Both the position numbers and the translations under genes were made by a program. Below, piece after piece: positions 31,579-42,234 of a stretch of 64,000 nt of DNA. Under the pieces are notes generated by a model, which worked only from the letters and a program-made list of their open reading frames with translations, made no database searches and was not told the origin of the DNA. The DNA comes from Achatina immaculata (taxonomy: Eukaryota > Mollusca > Gastropoda > Stylommatophora > Achatinidae). Position 1 is the first letter of the stretch, and each line of letters starts with the position of its first letter. The DNA lies in the NCBI GenBank assembly GCA_009760885.1, contig CM019696.1:49034574-49098573 (forward strand), read 5' to 3'.

Positions 31579-32734
31579 CTACCCACAAGGCACCAGGAGG
31601 TAAGAAGTTTTAATATGCCTTTTACTCACCTGACAGTCATTTCTCTGACCATGTCAGGTTTTTTTTACAGGGGTAGTTATATCACTCACTTATCTAACTC
31701 CCTCTCCAAGCCTGCCGCTAGTTGGTCCGCGCCTGCTTATTTGGACAAACCGCCATCGAAGGTATACTCCATATATGGGAATGTTCACTATCCATCACCT
31801 GTGACGACCTGGGTTGAAGGTGGTTGGTCCGCCCATAATCGATCGATTAGCACATAAAATGAAAATAAAAACCCGTCCTAAACCTTTTTGTCAAGTCTTC
31901 TTGTCTGAAATCTTAGTCTAAGTACAGATATTTTTCAGACTTTTAATTACCTCCCCTTTCTATCAAAAAAATGACCCAATGATTTTCAATTTCTTCCAAG
32001 CGGGCTTAATGTCATTGCTGTCATGAATTAATAACAACCTGTCGGGCATCTGTCACTGCTCCACAGCTTCACGTGGGTGCAGTCAAACATCGACCTTCCA
32101 TTACGGTATACTATTATCCTCTTATAGCGGCAAATGTGTTCCTCTTGCTATTGCTACTGCTTAATAACATTTATTTCTGATCAAATTTGAACAATTGGCG
32201 AGTGACATTTTAAGAAGCTTTCTAACCAATCAAGGAGAGGATTATTCATTTCATATCTCTTCCTGGCGTTAATACATAAGTTATTTCAGGCGCCACAAAA
32301 CATCATTGGACTCATCATACAATTCAGTCTGGTCTGTTTTCCTTTTTTTCTACGTGTAATTCACTTTAAAATTATTAACGAATTATAATACAATTATACA
32401 TATACAACTACGCAATAATTTTTATTACGACATTTAATCATTCAGTTAATTTAAACATTAATCACAATTTTTAAAAAAAAAACCTATTTAACAAACTGTT
32501 TTCTCTGTATAGATTCGGGCTATTTTTAACCTGAAAATCACATAAACCTGAAAGAGAAACTTTAAAGAAGAGTGATTTTAAAAAACTAAAGCCATTTATC
32601 AGTGATGCCATTTCCATATATGTACTAAGTCTTTAAAAAAAAACGATGGAGAGAACTCAGTATTTGCAAGAAGGCACACCCTTTGTCCGTGACTGGTTGT
32701 TTCGAATCTGCCTATTATCCCATTAGACAACCAG

Positions 32735-33814
32735 ATGGACCTTATAGAAACGCACTCTGATTGGCTGACACAGGCTCCAGTAAAACATTCAAGACAAACA
32801 TCAATCACCAGTGCGGAGTTACGCCGAATCTGTGAAATAATAAACTGTGTATTTGTATGTAACATTATGGGTCTATTTGGTATAGCAGCTAATATTATTA
32901 ACATGACAATCTTTCTAAAGCATGGCTTCGGTAATACCATGAACATCAGTCTCTTTGGGTTGGCAATATCAGACATGTGCACCCTTCTGTCGCTGTTGTG
33001 GTTCAACGTCTGCGTCAACCCCCTGTTCGAGCGCTCTGGCTTGTCGCTGGATCCTGCAGAAATCCAACACTTGACTGCTTGCTCCCCCCACAACTGCTTC
33101 ATCAGAGTGACTGGCTGGATCACGGTCTTCATCACGGCTGAGAGGTGCCTCTGTATAACCATGCCACTGAAAGTCAAGCAGATCATCACACCTAAAAGGA
33201 CTACCTTCATTATATCCCTCATATACCTGCTCATGGCCTTGTCTTACGTGCCAGAGTTTGCCACTGTCTACATTGACTGGAAGTTCTACCCTGATAGAAA
33301 TAAAACTCTGTTAGGTCTCGCTTTTAGAAACAACAGGAAAAATGTTGAGGGTCTGGTGTTCATTCTGTACACTGTGCTCGGAGCGTTATCCTTTGTCGCT
33401 GTCATTGTTTTCACCTTCTTGTTAGTTGTTAAACTGAGAAGCAAAACAAAATGGCGACAGCAGTTGAACTTCGACACCAGGCAATCTGAGAACTTGTCCA
33501 ACAGAGACAAGAAGACGATGAGCATGGTGATTGTCATTGCTAGCGTGACCATAATCTGCTATGTTCCAGGAACAGCCATTTCTGTGGTCACGTATATTGT
33601 TCCAGAGTTTAACATCGTTGGTGGATACGTCAACATCTTCATGACTACTTGGTCTTTCGCGTTTGTCTTTGAAGCATCCAACTCCAGCGTGAACATTTTC
33701 TTGTACTACAGACTGAGTACCAAATATCGCCAAATGTTTAACGAGATCTTCTCCAAGTGCAACAGAAAGGACGTTATGGATGCCAGAGAGAGATCTCAGG
33801 CCGAAAATTCGTAA
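32735..33814 (+). CDS. Class A GPCR, candidate chemosensory receptor, gene 2 (mosaic)
   Basis: A complete intronless 359-residue receptor with D80 in TM2, ERC at 136-138, CYVPG in TM6 and SVNIFLYY in TM7. The first 60 or so residues (MDLIETHSDWLTQAPVKHS, INCVFVCNIMG) follow genes 3 and 4. From GFGNTMNISLFGLAIS onward it is almost identical to gene 1: the rest differs from it at only a few residues (for example LNFDT for LTFDI, and MCTLLSL for LCTLLAL in TM2). The switch lies near codons 60-75, about 32910-32955. The ORF is intact, so it is probably functional. Function and ligand remarks as for gene 1. Confidence 0.92.
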   Translation: MDLIETHSDWLTQAPVKHSRQTSITSAELRRICEIINCVFVCNIMGLFGIAANIINMTIFLKHGFGNTMNISLFGLAISDMCTLLSLLWFNVCVNPLFERSGLSLDPAEIQHLTACSPHNCFIRVTGWITVFITAERCLCITMPLKVKQIITPKRTTFIISLIYLLMALSYVPEFATVYIDWKFYPDRNKTLLGLAFRNNRKNVEGLVFILYTVLGALSFVAVIVFTFLLVVKLRSKTKWRQQLNFDTRQSENLSNRDKKTMSMVIVIASVTIICYVPGTAISVVTYIVPEFNIVGGYVNIFMTTWSFAFVFEASNSSVNIFLYYRLSTKYRQMFNEIFSKCNRKDVMDARERSQAENS

Positions 33815-33949
33815 AGACAACTATTTTAAAAAACTTGAATGCTCACTTACATGACTATTTTCTTTACTAAGATCTAGTACTGAATATTCAAGTAACTTTG
33901 AATAGTTGGTGCACGGTACTTTGTATGACATAAAATAGATGATCATCCC

Positions 33950-33955
33950 AATAAA
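33950..33955 (+). promoter_or_regulatory. Candidate polyadenylation signal of GPCR gene 2
   Basis: AATAAA 136 bp after the stop, at the position homologous to 22302-22307 after gene 1. Confidence 0.55.
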
Positions 33956-34436
33956 GTCTAAGACATCAGAACATGGGAAGATAATGCTCCATAAAATAAA
34001 TAAAGCTGTCTCTTAGTTCCGGGACCGAAGACGTACTCGCACATTTCGGCAATCAGCAACCAATAGACAAAATGCTAGTCTCAGAATTGGCCAACCTAGG
34101 CTAAGACCCTGTCCCACTTCTCCGCTGAAACCTCCCACCCCTCAGTACCAGGCCCAGCCTGGCTGACGGGGTAAGGATAGCCACAGTCCCCACTGTGGTG
34201 GAGTCTGCTAAAGAAGTACTGCGTCTCCCCTGCTTTTTAGCTGTTTTCAGAGACTGAAAAAAAAAACTGTCATGACCCACTCCCAAACCGATACGATCTG
34301 TGCCTCAACATGTTCACCGCATCAGCCGCACAGAGCAGCAGCTCGCAGTTCCTGGGAGGCTGAAGAAATCTCTTAGTTACACCTGATCATCACCTGTATA
34401 TACCGGGTTCACAGTTTACACTGGGGCAAGGAGTGT

Positions 34437-34640
34437 TAAAGTAGAACACTTTGAAGTTGAGGGGTTAATGGTAGAGTTAAAGTAGGACACTCTGAAGTTG
34501 AGGGGTTAATGGTAGTGTTAAAGTAGGACGCTCTGAAGTTGAGGGGTTAATGGTAGAGTTAAAGTAGAACACTTTGAAGTTGAGGGGTTAATGGTAGAGT
34601 TAAAGTAGGACACTCTGAAGTTGAGGGGTTAATGGTAGAT
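34437..34640. repeat. 41-bp minisatellite, 5 units
   Basis: Unit core 'gagttaaagtaggacactct' plus 'gaagttgaggggttaatggta'. The homologous place in block 1 (about 22786-22825) has one diverged unit, so the expansion followed the block duplication. Confidence 0.92.
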
Positions 34641-34816
34641 TACATAGAGCAGTCTCTGCGGAGTGTGGGGACTGGGTTTCTAAATATCTCCAGAATGTGC
34701 TAAGAAATAATATCTTGAATAAGAAGTTTTGGAAACATCGTTTTCCAGTGACAGATACTTGAATGTAAAAGAAACAGGTTGCATGTACGTTGGGAAGAGA
34801 ACGGAATCTTGCATGC

Positions 34817-35654
34817 ATTGTTTTTTTAATCTTTTCTTATGTTTCTTCGTACTTCTTTTGTTAAAGATTTATATTCCTCTTTGTTGTTGTTTGTCACTTT
34901 CCACTGTGTCTTCATTTCTCTAGGTTGTTTTATAAGATCTAGTGTGCCTGCTGTAATCCATCCATTCTTTTGTGTTTTCTTTACTGGAACCATGTCTTTA
35001 GCTGTTGTTATTAAGATATCTCTGGCCTGCGTAGCCATTTCATCTGGTGTCATCTCCTCCTGTACAGCCATCATGATTTCGAAACGGTTCTTTACTTCTA
35101 TACCGTATTGTTCTGGTATTTTTGTAAGATCAAAGCGGAGTGGTCTTGATCCCGTAACTGTCTTTTTTATCTTTATCTTCATATCTGCTATTAATAACTC
35201 AAGGTCCGTGTCACAGTCAGCACTTGGTAAAGTTTTTGCTGATGTTATACTTGATCTCCACCTTCTTTGCACTAAAATGTAATCTATTTGATTTTTGGTT
35301 TTCCATTTAGGTGATGTCCATGTGTAAAGTCTTCTAGGATGTTGTTTTAAAAGTGTGTTAGCGATCATTAGCTCATTTTCCATGCAAAACACCATTAGAT
35401 TGCCACCTGCCTCATTTCTGTATCATATGCTAAATTTGCCAACAGCATTTCTTTCGTCTTCTGCTTTTTCTGTACCAATCTTTGCATTAAAATCCCCCAT
35501 TATTAATACAATATCATTTTTCCGTACCTGGTCTATCATCGTTTGCAGTGTGTTATAAAAGTCTTTTACCTCCTCTTCTTTTGTTGCTGATGTAGGTGCA
35601 TATATCTGGATGATTGTTACATTTCTAGGAGTGCCCTTAAGTCTGATAGTGAAG
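34817..35654 (-). pseudogene. LINE family C, endonuclease domain fragment
   Basis: On the minus strand, from right to left: IQIYAPTSATKEEEVKDFYN, IVLIMGDFNAKIGTEKAEDE, then QIDYILVQRRWRSS and downstream linker. It lacks both the start and the RT. The catalytic His in CDTDHELL of the sister copy at 49530-50246 is Leu here (CDTDLELL), and a stop lies near 35417, so it is inactive. The right border joins interspersed family X at 35655. Confidence 0.88.
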
Positions 35655-36150
35655 ATTACGTATATATTTTTTTAAAATATGAGACATGCAGCAAAATTTC
35701 TGTATAAAAGAATAGTTTTGTGTTGAAGGTGTAATCTCATTGGCTAGTTTTATTAGTGCTCGCATAATGAGGTCAAACTTGCTTACACTCTGCCTGGCAT
35801 TCAAGTGAGAAAAGATTGAAGAACATTTTTTATCTAAACATAGATGGAGCCTGCTGAAAAGTCAATACTTCATTAAGCTCTACAAACCTCGGAGAACCTC
35901 TGCAGCACACTATCATCATGTTACTGTAAGTCAAGATTTAGACCAAATTATTCAAAATAATTTCAATCTCTCAAGAAAGGAAAGACAGAATACGCAAAAT
36001 TGACAAACATGTGAAAATACTCGACTATAAGTTAATTCACAGAATAATACTCCAAGCTACAGAGACATCGGCAATCATTGATCTACAATGTGGTGTTGGT
36101 GAATTTTGCTTCGATAAATTAAAAAGAATCTGATGTGTCAACATCTGCTC
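35655..36150. repeat. Interspersed repeat family X, copy 2
   Basis: Closely matches 26540-27060. At 36150 ('ctgctcatta') the homology stops and a 700-bp foreign segment follows. Homology to the third copy (63900 onward) resumes at about 36850. Confidence 0.78.
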
Positions 36151-36850
36151 ATTACTCTTTTTGTGCGTATGGTCGAAGTTTCGACACTTCCGGTGGTCCC
36201 AAGCTACCGTATGGTCGAAAATTCGACATTGTTTGTTTCATTAAAACAAGCGGTGTAACATTTAGATTGTACATATTTCGTCCGCGATTCCGGTGACACT
36301 TTCAAAATGGCGAATGCGTGCCTAGTTACGAGCGATGCCGAGCGAGAACAAGGACGCGAAGCATGGAAATTTTTCAATTTTTGACGATGTAGATAGGGGT
36401 ATGGACATAGCCTATGGCCACCCCGCTGCTCTTGAATGTTTTCTAAGTAGATTTAGACATATTTAGACGACTGGAGAAGTAGTTAGGAGTAGTTAGGAGG
36501 TTATTTAAGACATTCATTCAGCGAAAATGCAATACGGAGTCACAATACGAGATCGACAAGTAGATCTACACATCTTAAATGTTAAGTAGGGGTAAGTAGC
36601 GCGAATCTAGACCTAGCCGATGGTGAGCTGGCCACAATCAGTGTCTAAAAACATCACATTACTTCTTTTTTCCAAAAAAACTCTGCATTTATGAAATTTT
36701 CATTCATTTAGCTATACTTTGACACATATTACGTATACGGAAGTACATGGAAATACTGTTTTCCATTCCATTTTATAACTATACCTCCAACCCTGTCAAG
36801 ACTCGCGTTTTACTCCCGCACGCCACGACACGTGCGTGTTTCTTCTCCCG
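36151..36850. other. 700-bp CpG-containing segment splitting family X copy 2
   Basis: Starts 'ctctttttgtgcg' and contains two near-palindromes, 'ggtcgaagtttcgac' (36170-36184) and 'ggtcgaaaattcgac' (36213-36227). It carries an unusually CpG-rich stretch around 36270-36365, including a 25-codon frame from 'aaaatggcgaatgcg'. No clear terminal inverted repeats were found. It could be a non-autonomous DNA element or a fragment of a gene's first exon. Confidence 0.4.
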
Positions 36851-36877
36851 CACGGAATCATCCACACAGAGAATAAT

Positions 36878-37115
36878 GTACATATAAATTACATCACTAC
36901 GTATAACTGTCAGGTCTTACGTTAGCTATTACATCACTACGTATAACTGTCAGGTCTTATGTTAGAAATTACATCACTACGTACAATCATCAGGTCTTAT
37001 GTTAGCTATTACATCACTACGTATAACTGTCAGGTCTTATGTTACCTATTACATCACTACGTATAACTGCCACGTCTGTACGTTAGATATTGCATCATAA
37101 CATATAACTGCCAGG
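36878..37115. repeat. 40-bp minisatellite, about 6 units
   Basis: Unit core 'attacatcactacgtataac' plus 'tgtcaggtcttatgttagct'. The same array begins at 63925 after family X copy 3, so it is a component of that family. Confidence 0.93.
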
Positions 37116-37117
37116 TC

Positions 37118-37510
37118 TGTATGATAGATGTCTGGAGACATTGATCTCAAGAAGTAGTTTCACTGTGTTCAAGGCATTCCCATACCTACTCCACCGCCCG
37201 TTCTAGTAAACGATGTAGGATGTGTCTTCTTCTTTGGCGTTCAAGCAAGGTTAGTCAGGCCAAATCTGCAGCCCTGTCGCCCTAGTCCAGCGTCTTCTCC
37301 AGGCTGACATGTGAGCCCTATAGCTTATCACTCAGTGTGAGGTTTGTGTTCTCATTGTCCCTGTCATGAATTGATTGACGTTCGTCGTCCTTGCCCACAG
37401 AGGCTGCTTACCCTTCTTTCACCCTGCCTCAACCCCGCCCCCTCCCAGTTCCTTCACTCTGTGAATCTGATCTCCAGTGTCTAAAGAGGAATACTAGCTA
37501 CCACAGGTGA
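37118..37510. other. No recognisable gene
   Basis: Contains a short match ('aaatctgcagccctgtcgcc') to the possible retroposon at 25527-25880. No ORF of note. Confidence 0.4.
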
Positions 37511-37514
37511 CGAT

Positions 37515-37580
37515 AAAGAGAGAGATAGAGAGAGAGAGAGAGAGGAGAGAGAGAAAGAGAGAGAGAGGGAGGGAGGGGGA
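37515..37580. repeat. (GA)n microsatellite, imperfect
   Basis: GA dinucleotides with GGGA interruptions. Confidence 0.9.
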
Positions 37581-37584
37581 GGAA

Positions 37585-38575
37585 TTTAAGATTACGATCC
37601 TTTTTATTTCTTTCTTTATTTTTCCCTATAAAATGCTACTTGAAATGTTCGCCTTCTTTGTAAACTTAGGTCAGTGCTAAGGGCGGTCTGGATTAATGTC
37701 TTGGATGTCTTGTTGGTACATTGTTCTTTCAACGAGAAATAAAAAAATAACCATACACTACCACATTTACTCCACTGATGTGGAGCTAGAGTGACCGGAT
37801 CAGTGGAGACACATCTTTCCAGATTGAAGACAAAGAAATCTACTTTTTATACCAACGTCCCTATATAGCAGTTTATTGAATGTTTGGATGTGAGATAGAT
37901 AATTCATCCGAGAACTGGAATATTTGTATAAAATGAGTTATCTTCTAAAGTAATCAGCTGTTTGTGAGTAGAGTCAATCTGCTTTGTCTCGGATTGCACG
38001 AGGGTCACGGATGGGAAATGACAGGAAAAAGGTCAGGTGAGAAAGAAATCATATGTGTGAGGGACAGTTGTGTTTTTTTGTATCGTCTGAGATAGACGTA
38101 GATTAGGCTGTTAGAAATGTTGTTGTTTAGTGAAATAGATGTAGAATAGAGTGTATTAGGTTGTTCTGATGGCGACAGTAGTCTGCCGGGAACATATATC
38201 GTGGAGATGTCCAGTCTTGTGTCCATGGATTTTGTTGATGCGTTTGTCGTTTTCATCATATCGCTCATCGACTCATCGTCACCTCGTGCATCATTAAAGT
38301 CATTTCAACTGCAAAGTTGCTGCTTCTGTATTACTATTTCCACTGAGAGAGAATGAACCTGGGAACAAGTAAGTCTGTGAAGTGAGTAACAAAACAGACA
38401 CAAAACAACGCAGAATAGTAATGTAAGAAAGAACATTATCCCAGTGGACAATAGTGGAAATATACACAGAAATGAACAGCAACACATCTACAATTTACAT
38501 TCTACACACAGAAGAGTAAGAGACAGAATCACACGCGAGAATCCTGTTTTACCCAGTCGTCAAATTTTTCTTCCC
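37585..38575. other. No recognisable feature
   Basis: AT-rich, apparently single copy. Short ORFs on both strands have no recognisable content. Confidence 0.45.
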
Positions 38576-38577
38576 TT

Positions 38578-38822
38578 GCTACAGACTACCTGCACATTTG
38601 GTACAGACTACCTGCACATTTGGTACAGACTACCTGCACATTTGGTACAGACTACCTACACATTTGCTACAGACTACCTGCACATTTGCTACAGACTACC
38701 TGCACATTTGCTACAGACTACCTGCACATTTGCTACAGACTACCTGCACATTTGCTACAGACTACCTGCACATTTGCTACAGACTACCTGCGCATTTGCT
38801 ACAGACTACCTGCACATTTGGT
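38578..38822. repeat. 22-bp minisatellite, about 11 units
   Basis: Unit core 'acagactacctgcacatttg' plus 'ct' (early units 'gt'). All three plus frames are open (TDYLHICYRLPAHLLQTTCTFA), which is an artefact of a stop-free 22-bp unit. Confidence 0.95.
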
Positions 38823-38829
38823 GAGATCT

Positions 38830-39300
38830 ATTTCCACAGCTAGAGTAGACTCTAGCACCTGCTGGTTTGACCAAAGTCCACCGATGACCGTTCTCATGTT
38901 CTGTGTTCTTTCTTGTCTTGATATATTATACATGTATAATCGTCTGATTAACTGCTACAGCCGGTAAGACAAAATCAGCTGCTGAGCTGTGGGGCAGTGA
39001 ACCAAGTCTTTGAAAGTGGTTTTCTGGGTCTTTGGAGGAGAGGGGGTGAAGGAGGAGAACGCTCTGAGACAAACATCGAGAAGAACGCTGATCAAATTTT
39101 AAAAAACAAACGGAAATTATTTTCGCTTCTAAAAATAATCCGTTTTTATTTATTTTGAAGCAAGAATACAAGAAAATGGCGTTTAAAACTCTGATTATCG
39201 GAGTCGTCATATAGATTCTTTTAATATTCAGAGAAATACTCCGTTTTTGTCAACACTCGCAATTTAAAACTTGCTCTGTTCTGGAGGAAAATATCAGCCA
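38830..39300. other. No recognisable feature
   Basis: No supported ORF or tandem repeat. Confidence 0.45.
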
Positions 39301-39305
39301 ATCAG

Positions 39306-39307
39306 TT

Positions 39308-39338
<31 letters not shown>
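39306..39338. repeat. T12-G21 homopolymer block
   Basis: Twelve T followed by 21 G. The exact length is uncertain because homopolymers are sequenced poorly. Confidence 0.85.
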
Positions 39339-39339
<1 letters not shown>

Positions 39340-39369
39340 CATCAATCAATGCGTTCTATGAGAACGAAA

Positions 39370-39830
39370 AAAAAAAAACAGCCCATGAGTCTGGGAGAGA
39401 AAAATCAGCATATGAATTCTGGGGGAAAAAATATCAGCATATGAGTTCTGGGAGAAAAAAATAAGCATATGAGTTCTAGGGAAATACCCGCCAATAAATT
39501 TTGGGGGATCGTCACAGCCAATGAGCTGTGGGGTAAAATATCAACCAATAAGTTCAGAGTAAAATATCAGCCAATATCTTATGGGTTAAATATCAGCCAA
39601 TAGCTTCTGGGTAAAATATCAACCAATAACTTCTGGGTAAAATATCAACCAATAACTTCTGGGTAAAATATCAGCCAATAACTTCTGGGTAAAATATCAG
39701 CCAATAACTTCTGGGTAAAATATCAGCCAATAACTTCTGTGTAAAATATCAACCAATAACTCCTGGATAAAATATCAGCCAATAAATTCTGGGTAAAATG
39801 TCAGCCAATAACTTCTGGGTAAAATAGCTA
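39370..39830. repeat. 26-bp minisatellite with a diverged left part
   Basis: Main unit 'tctgggtaaaatatcagcca' plus 'ataact', about 13 units from 39500. To the left, longer A-rich relatives ('catatgagttctggg' plus A-run) of about 31 bp. Confidence 0.92.
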
Positions 39831-39984
39831 ATGGATCACCCGGTGACCAAAAGAGCCCAGCTGGAACTTTTTACATAAAACTGATCTGAAACTGTACTAT
39901 CACTTTTATTTTAGCTTCCTTTCATGTGAGAGAAGGTGAACAGTTGTGTACCTGTAAACAGGTGTTGTTACAATTATTACTTGT

Positions 39985-40122
39985 TGTCCTTGAATACAAC
40001 ATCGAAGCCAGCAAAATCCAACATGTTAAAGAATTCAAGTATCTTGGATGTATGTTTACAGAAGATGGGAAGTTTGATAGAGAAACTGATGTTAGAACAA
40101 GAGCTAACGTTATTATACATCA
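39985..40122 (+). pseudogene. LINE family F, RT thumb/C-terminal region, left part
   Basis: Encodes IQHVKEFKYLGCMFTEDGKF and DRETDVRTRANVIIHQISPL, a typical post-palm LINE segment. It runs into a 33-bp minisatellite built from its own last codons and resumes at 40936. Confidence 0.82.
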
Positions 40123-40935
40123 GATATCCCCGCTGTTTCTCAACCTAACATACCAGCTATCACAGCTGTTTCTCACCCTAACATACCGGTTATCACGGCT
40201 GTTTTCTCACCCTAACATACCAGCTATCACGGCTGTTTTCTCACCTTAACATACCAGCTATCACGGCTGTTTTCTTACCCTAACATACCAGCTATCATGA
40301 CTGTTTTATCACCCTAACATACCAGCTATCACGGCTGTTTTCTCACCTTAACATACCAGCTATCACGGCTGTTTTCTCACCTTAACATACCAGCTATCAC
40401 GGCTGTTTTCTTACCCTAACATACCAGCTATCATGACTGTTTTATCACCCTAACATACCAGTTATCACGACTGTTTTATCACCCTAACATACCAGCTATC
40501 ACGACTGTTTTATCACCCTAACATACCAGTTATCACGGCTGTTTTCACACCCTAACATACCAGATATCCCCGCTGTTTCTCACCCTAACATACCAGATAT
40601 CCCCGCTGTATCTCACCCTAACATACCAGATATCCCCGCTGTTTCTCATCTTAACATACCACATATCCCCGCTGTTTCTCACCCTAAAATACCAGATATC
40701 CCCGCTGTTTCTCACCCTAACATACCAGATATCCCCGCTGTTTCTCACCCTAAAATACCAGATATCCCCGCTGTTTCTCACCCTAAAATACCAGATATCC
40801 CCGCTGTTTCTCACCCTAAAATACCAGATATCCCCGCTGTTTCTCACCCTAAAATACCAGATATCCCCGCTGTTTCTCACCCTAAAATACCAGATATCCC
40901 CGCTGTTTCTCACCCTAACATACCAGATATCCCCG
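40123..40935. repeat. 33/34-bp minisatellite grown inside a LINE RT ORF
   Basis: About 24 units of 'cagatatccccgctgtttct' plus 'caccctaacatac'. Left units are the variant 'cagctatcacggctgttttc'. The unit equals the LINE codons for Q-I-S-P-L-F followed by S-H-P-N-I-P (with a 1-nt shift), the segment that lies at the array's left edge in the LINE. The minus-strand 140-codon ORF (VRNSGDIWYFR period) is an artefact. Confidence 0.93.
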
Positions 40936-41265
40936 CTGTTTTCTTCCCACTGGAAAGCCAGAGACAACTAATTACTAGCATGTTCATACCAACGTTGTTC
41001 TACCAATCCGAAGCACGGGGACTAACCAAGAAACAGCGGAATAAAATATCTACATAAGAGATGAGATCCCTAAGAAAAAGCAGCAACCGTCACAGGAGGG
41101 ATAAGCTAAGAAACGATGACATAAGACAGTTTTGGCAGGGACACCACCATACAATACATACAGAACACCGTACAATACATACAGAACGCCATACAATACA
41201 TACAGAAACAAAGAATGAAGTTGTTTAGTTGCTTAATGAAAATGGCGCATACACAGTCAACCATG
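40936..41265 (+). pseudogene. LINE family F, RT C-terminal region, right part
   Basis: Resumes PLESQRQLITSMFIPTLFYQ, SEARGLTKKQRNKIST-stop and EMRSLRKSSNRHRRDKLRND after the array. It ends with a QRMKLFSCLMKMAHTQ-like segment (compare the usual KWFGHLMRM). A small 21-bp triplicate ('accatacaatacatacagaa' plus c) interrupts it at 41133-41196. Non-functional. Confidence 0.8.
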
Positions 41266-41269
41266 ATGG

Positions 41270-41830
41270 CATTCCTGGACCTCTCAGTACATTACAGGTA
41301 GATGTGGTCACAGTCATATTATAGTTTCTTACACCTCTCAGTACATTACAGGTAGATGTGGTCACAGTCATATTATAGTTTCTTACACCTCTCAGTACAT
41401 GTCAGGTAGATGTGGTCACAGTCATATTATAGTTTCTTACACCTCTCAGTACATTACATGTAGATGTGGTCACAGTCATATTATAGTTTCTTACACCTCT
41501 CAGTACATGTCAGGTAGATGTGGTCACAGTCATATTATAGTTTCTTACACCTCTCAGTACATGTCAGGTAGATGTGGTCACAGTCATATTATAGTTTCTT
41601 ACACCTCTCAGTACATGTCAGTTAGATGTGGTCACAGTCATATTATAGTTTCTTACACATCTCAGTACATGTCAGGTAGATGTGGTCACAGTCATATTAT
41701 AGTTTCTTACACCTCTCAGTACATGTCAGGTAGATGTGGTCACAGTCATATTATAGTTTCTTACACCTCTCAGTACATGTCAGGTAGATGTGGTCACAGT
41801 CGTGTCATAGTTTCTAGACCTCTCAATAGA
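41270..41830. repeat. 54-bp minisatellite, about 10 units
   Basis: Unit core 'gtagatgtggtcacagtcat' plus 'attatagtttcttacacctctcagtacatgtcag'. Eighteen codons per unit give a 195-codon ORF (CGHSHIIVSYTSQYMSGR period). Most likely an artefact. Confidence 0.95.
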
Positions 41831-41900
41831 TTTCATGTAGATGTGGCACAACCACGTCTGGCCACACTGCCTTCTCCATTTCTAGAACTGGATCACCTGT

Positions 41901-41972
41901 ATTCCTCCTGGCGAATTCGAACCACCAACCACTCAGCGAGAATGAGGGCTCTATCCACTTCACCAAAATTTG
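41901..41972 (-). repeat. tRNA-like SINE head (Glu-CTC-like)
   Basis: On the minus strand: box A-like 'tggtgaagtggatagagc', an anticodon arm CTCA-TTCTCGC-TGAG (anticodon CTC) and a perfect box B 'ggttcgaattc'. The acceptor stem does not pair, so this is a tRNA-derived SINE or pseudo-tRNA and not a working tRNA. Confidence 0.6.
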
Positions 41973-42039
41973 TTCTAGACTCATGATAAGACATATCTGT
42001 AGTAATCTTTATCATATGTCAGAACTAGGCATATCTACA

Positions 42040-42232
42040 GCAGGTTTTAGCCTAACTCTTACTCTAATCCTAACTGTTTATTTTAACTCTTAACCGTAAA
42101 CCTTAACCTTGATCCAAAACCTTAACTGTTAATCTTGAACCTAAACCCTACCCGTTAACGTTAACACAAAACCTCAACTTTAAATCTTAACCTTAACTCT
42201 AACCGTTAACCTTAACCCTAACCCTTTGATCA
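42040..42232. repeat. Degenerate interstitial telomere-like repeat
   Basis: Many variants of CCTAA/TTAACC (for example 'aaccttaaccctaaccct' near the right end). Too degenerate to be a chromosome end, and flanked by ordinary sequence on both sides. Confidence 0.65.
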
Positions 42233-42234
42233 CC

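Larger units (their letters stand above)
31868..34765. repeat. GPCR-containing duplicated block, copy 2
   Basis: Homologous to 20030-22955. The immediate 5' flank of its gene (32594-32734) matches 44304-44439 and 45904-46041 much better than it matches copy 1. The 3' flank matches copy 1. A 41-bp tandem at 34437-34640 has expanded here where copy 1 has a single unit. Confidence 0.8.

Noticed and set aside
36304..36381. 25-codon ORF starting 'aaaatggcgaatgcg' as a first exon
   Set aside because: CpG-rich and well placed after a possible promoter, but too short and with no splice donor I trust; kept only as part of an unexplained segment.
41399..41986. 195-codon ORF with CGHSHIIVSYTSQYMSGR repeats
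   Set aside because: 54-bp minisatellite running into a tRNA-like SINE; the Cys/His pattern is not a zinc-finger spacing.
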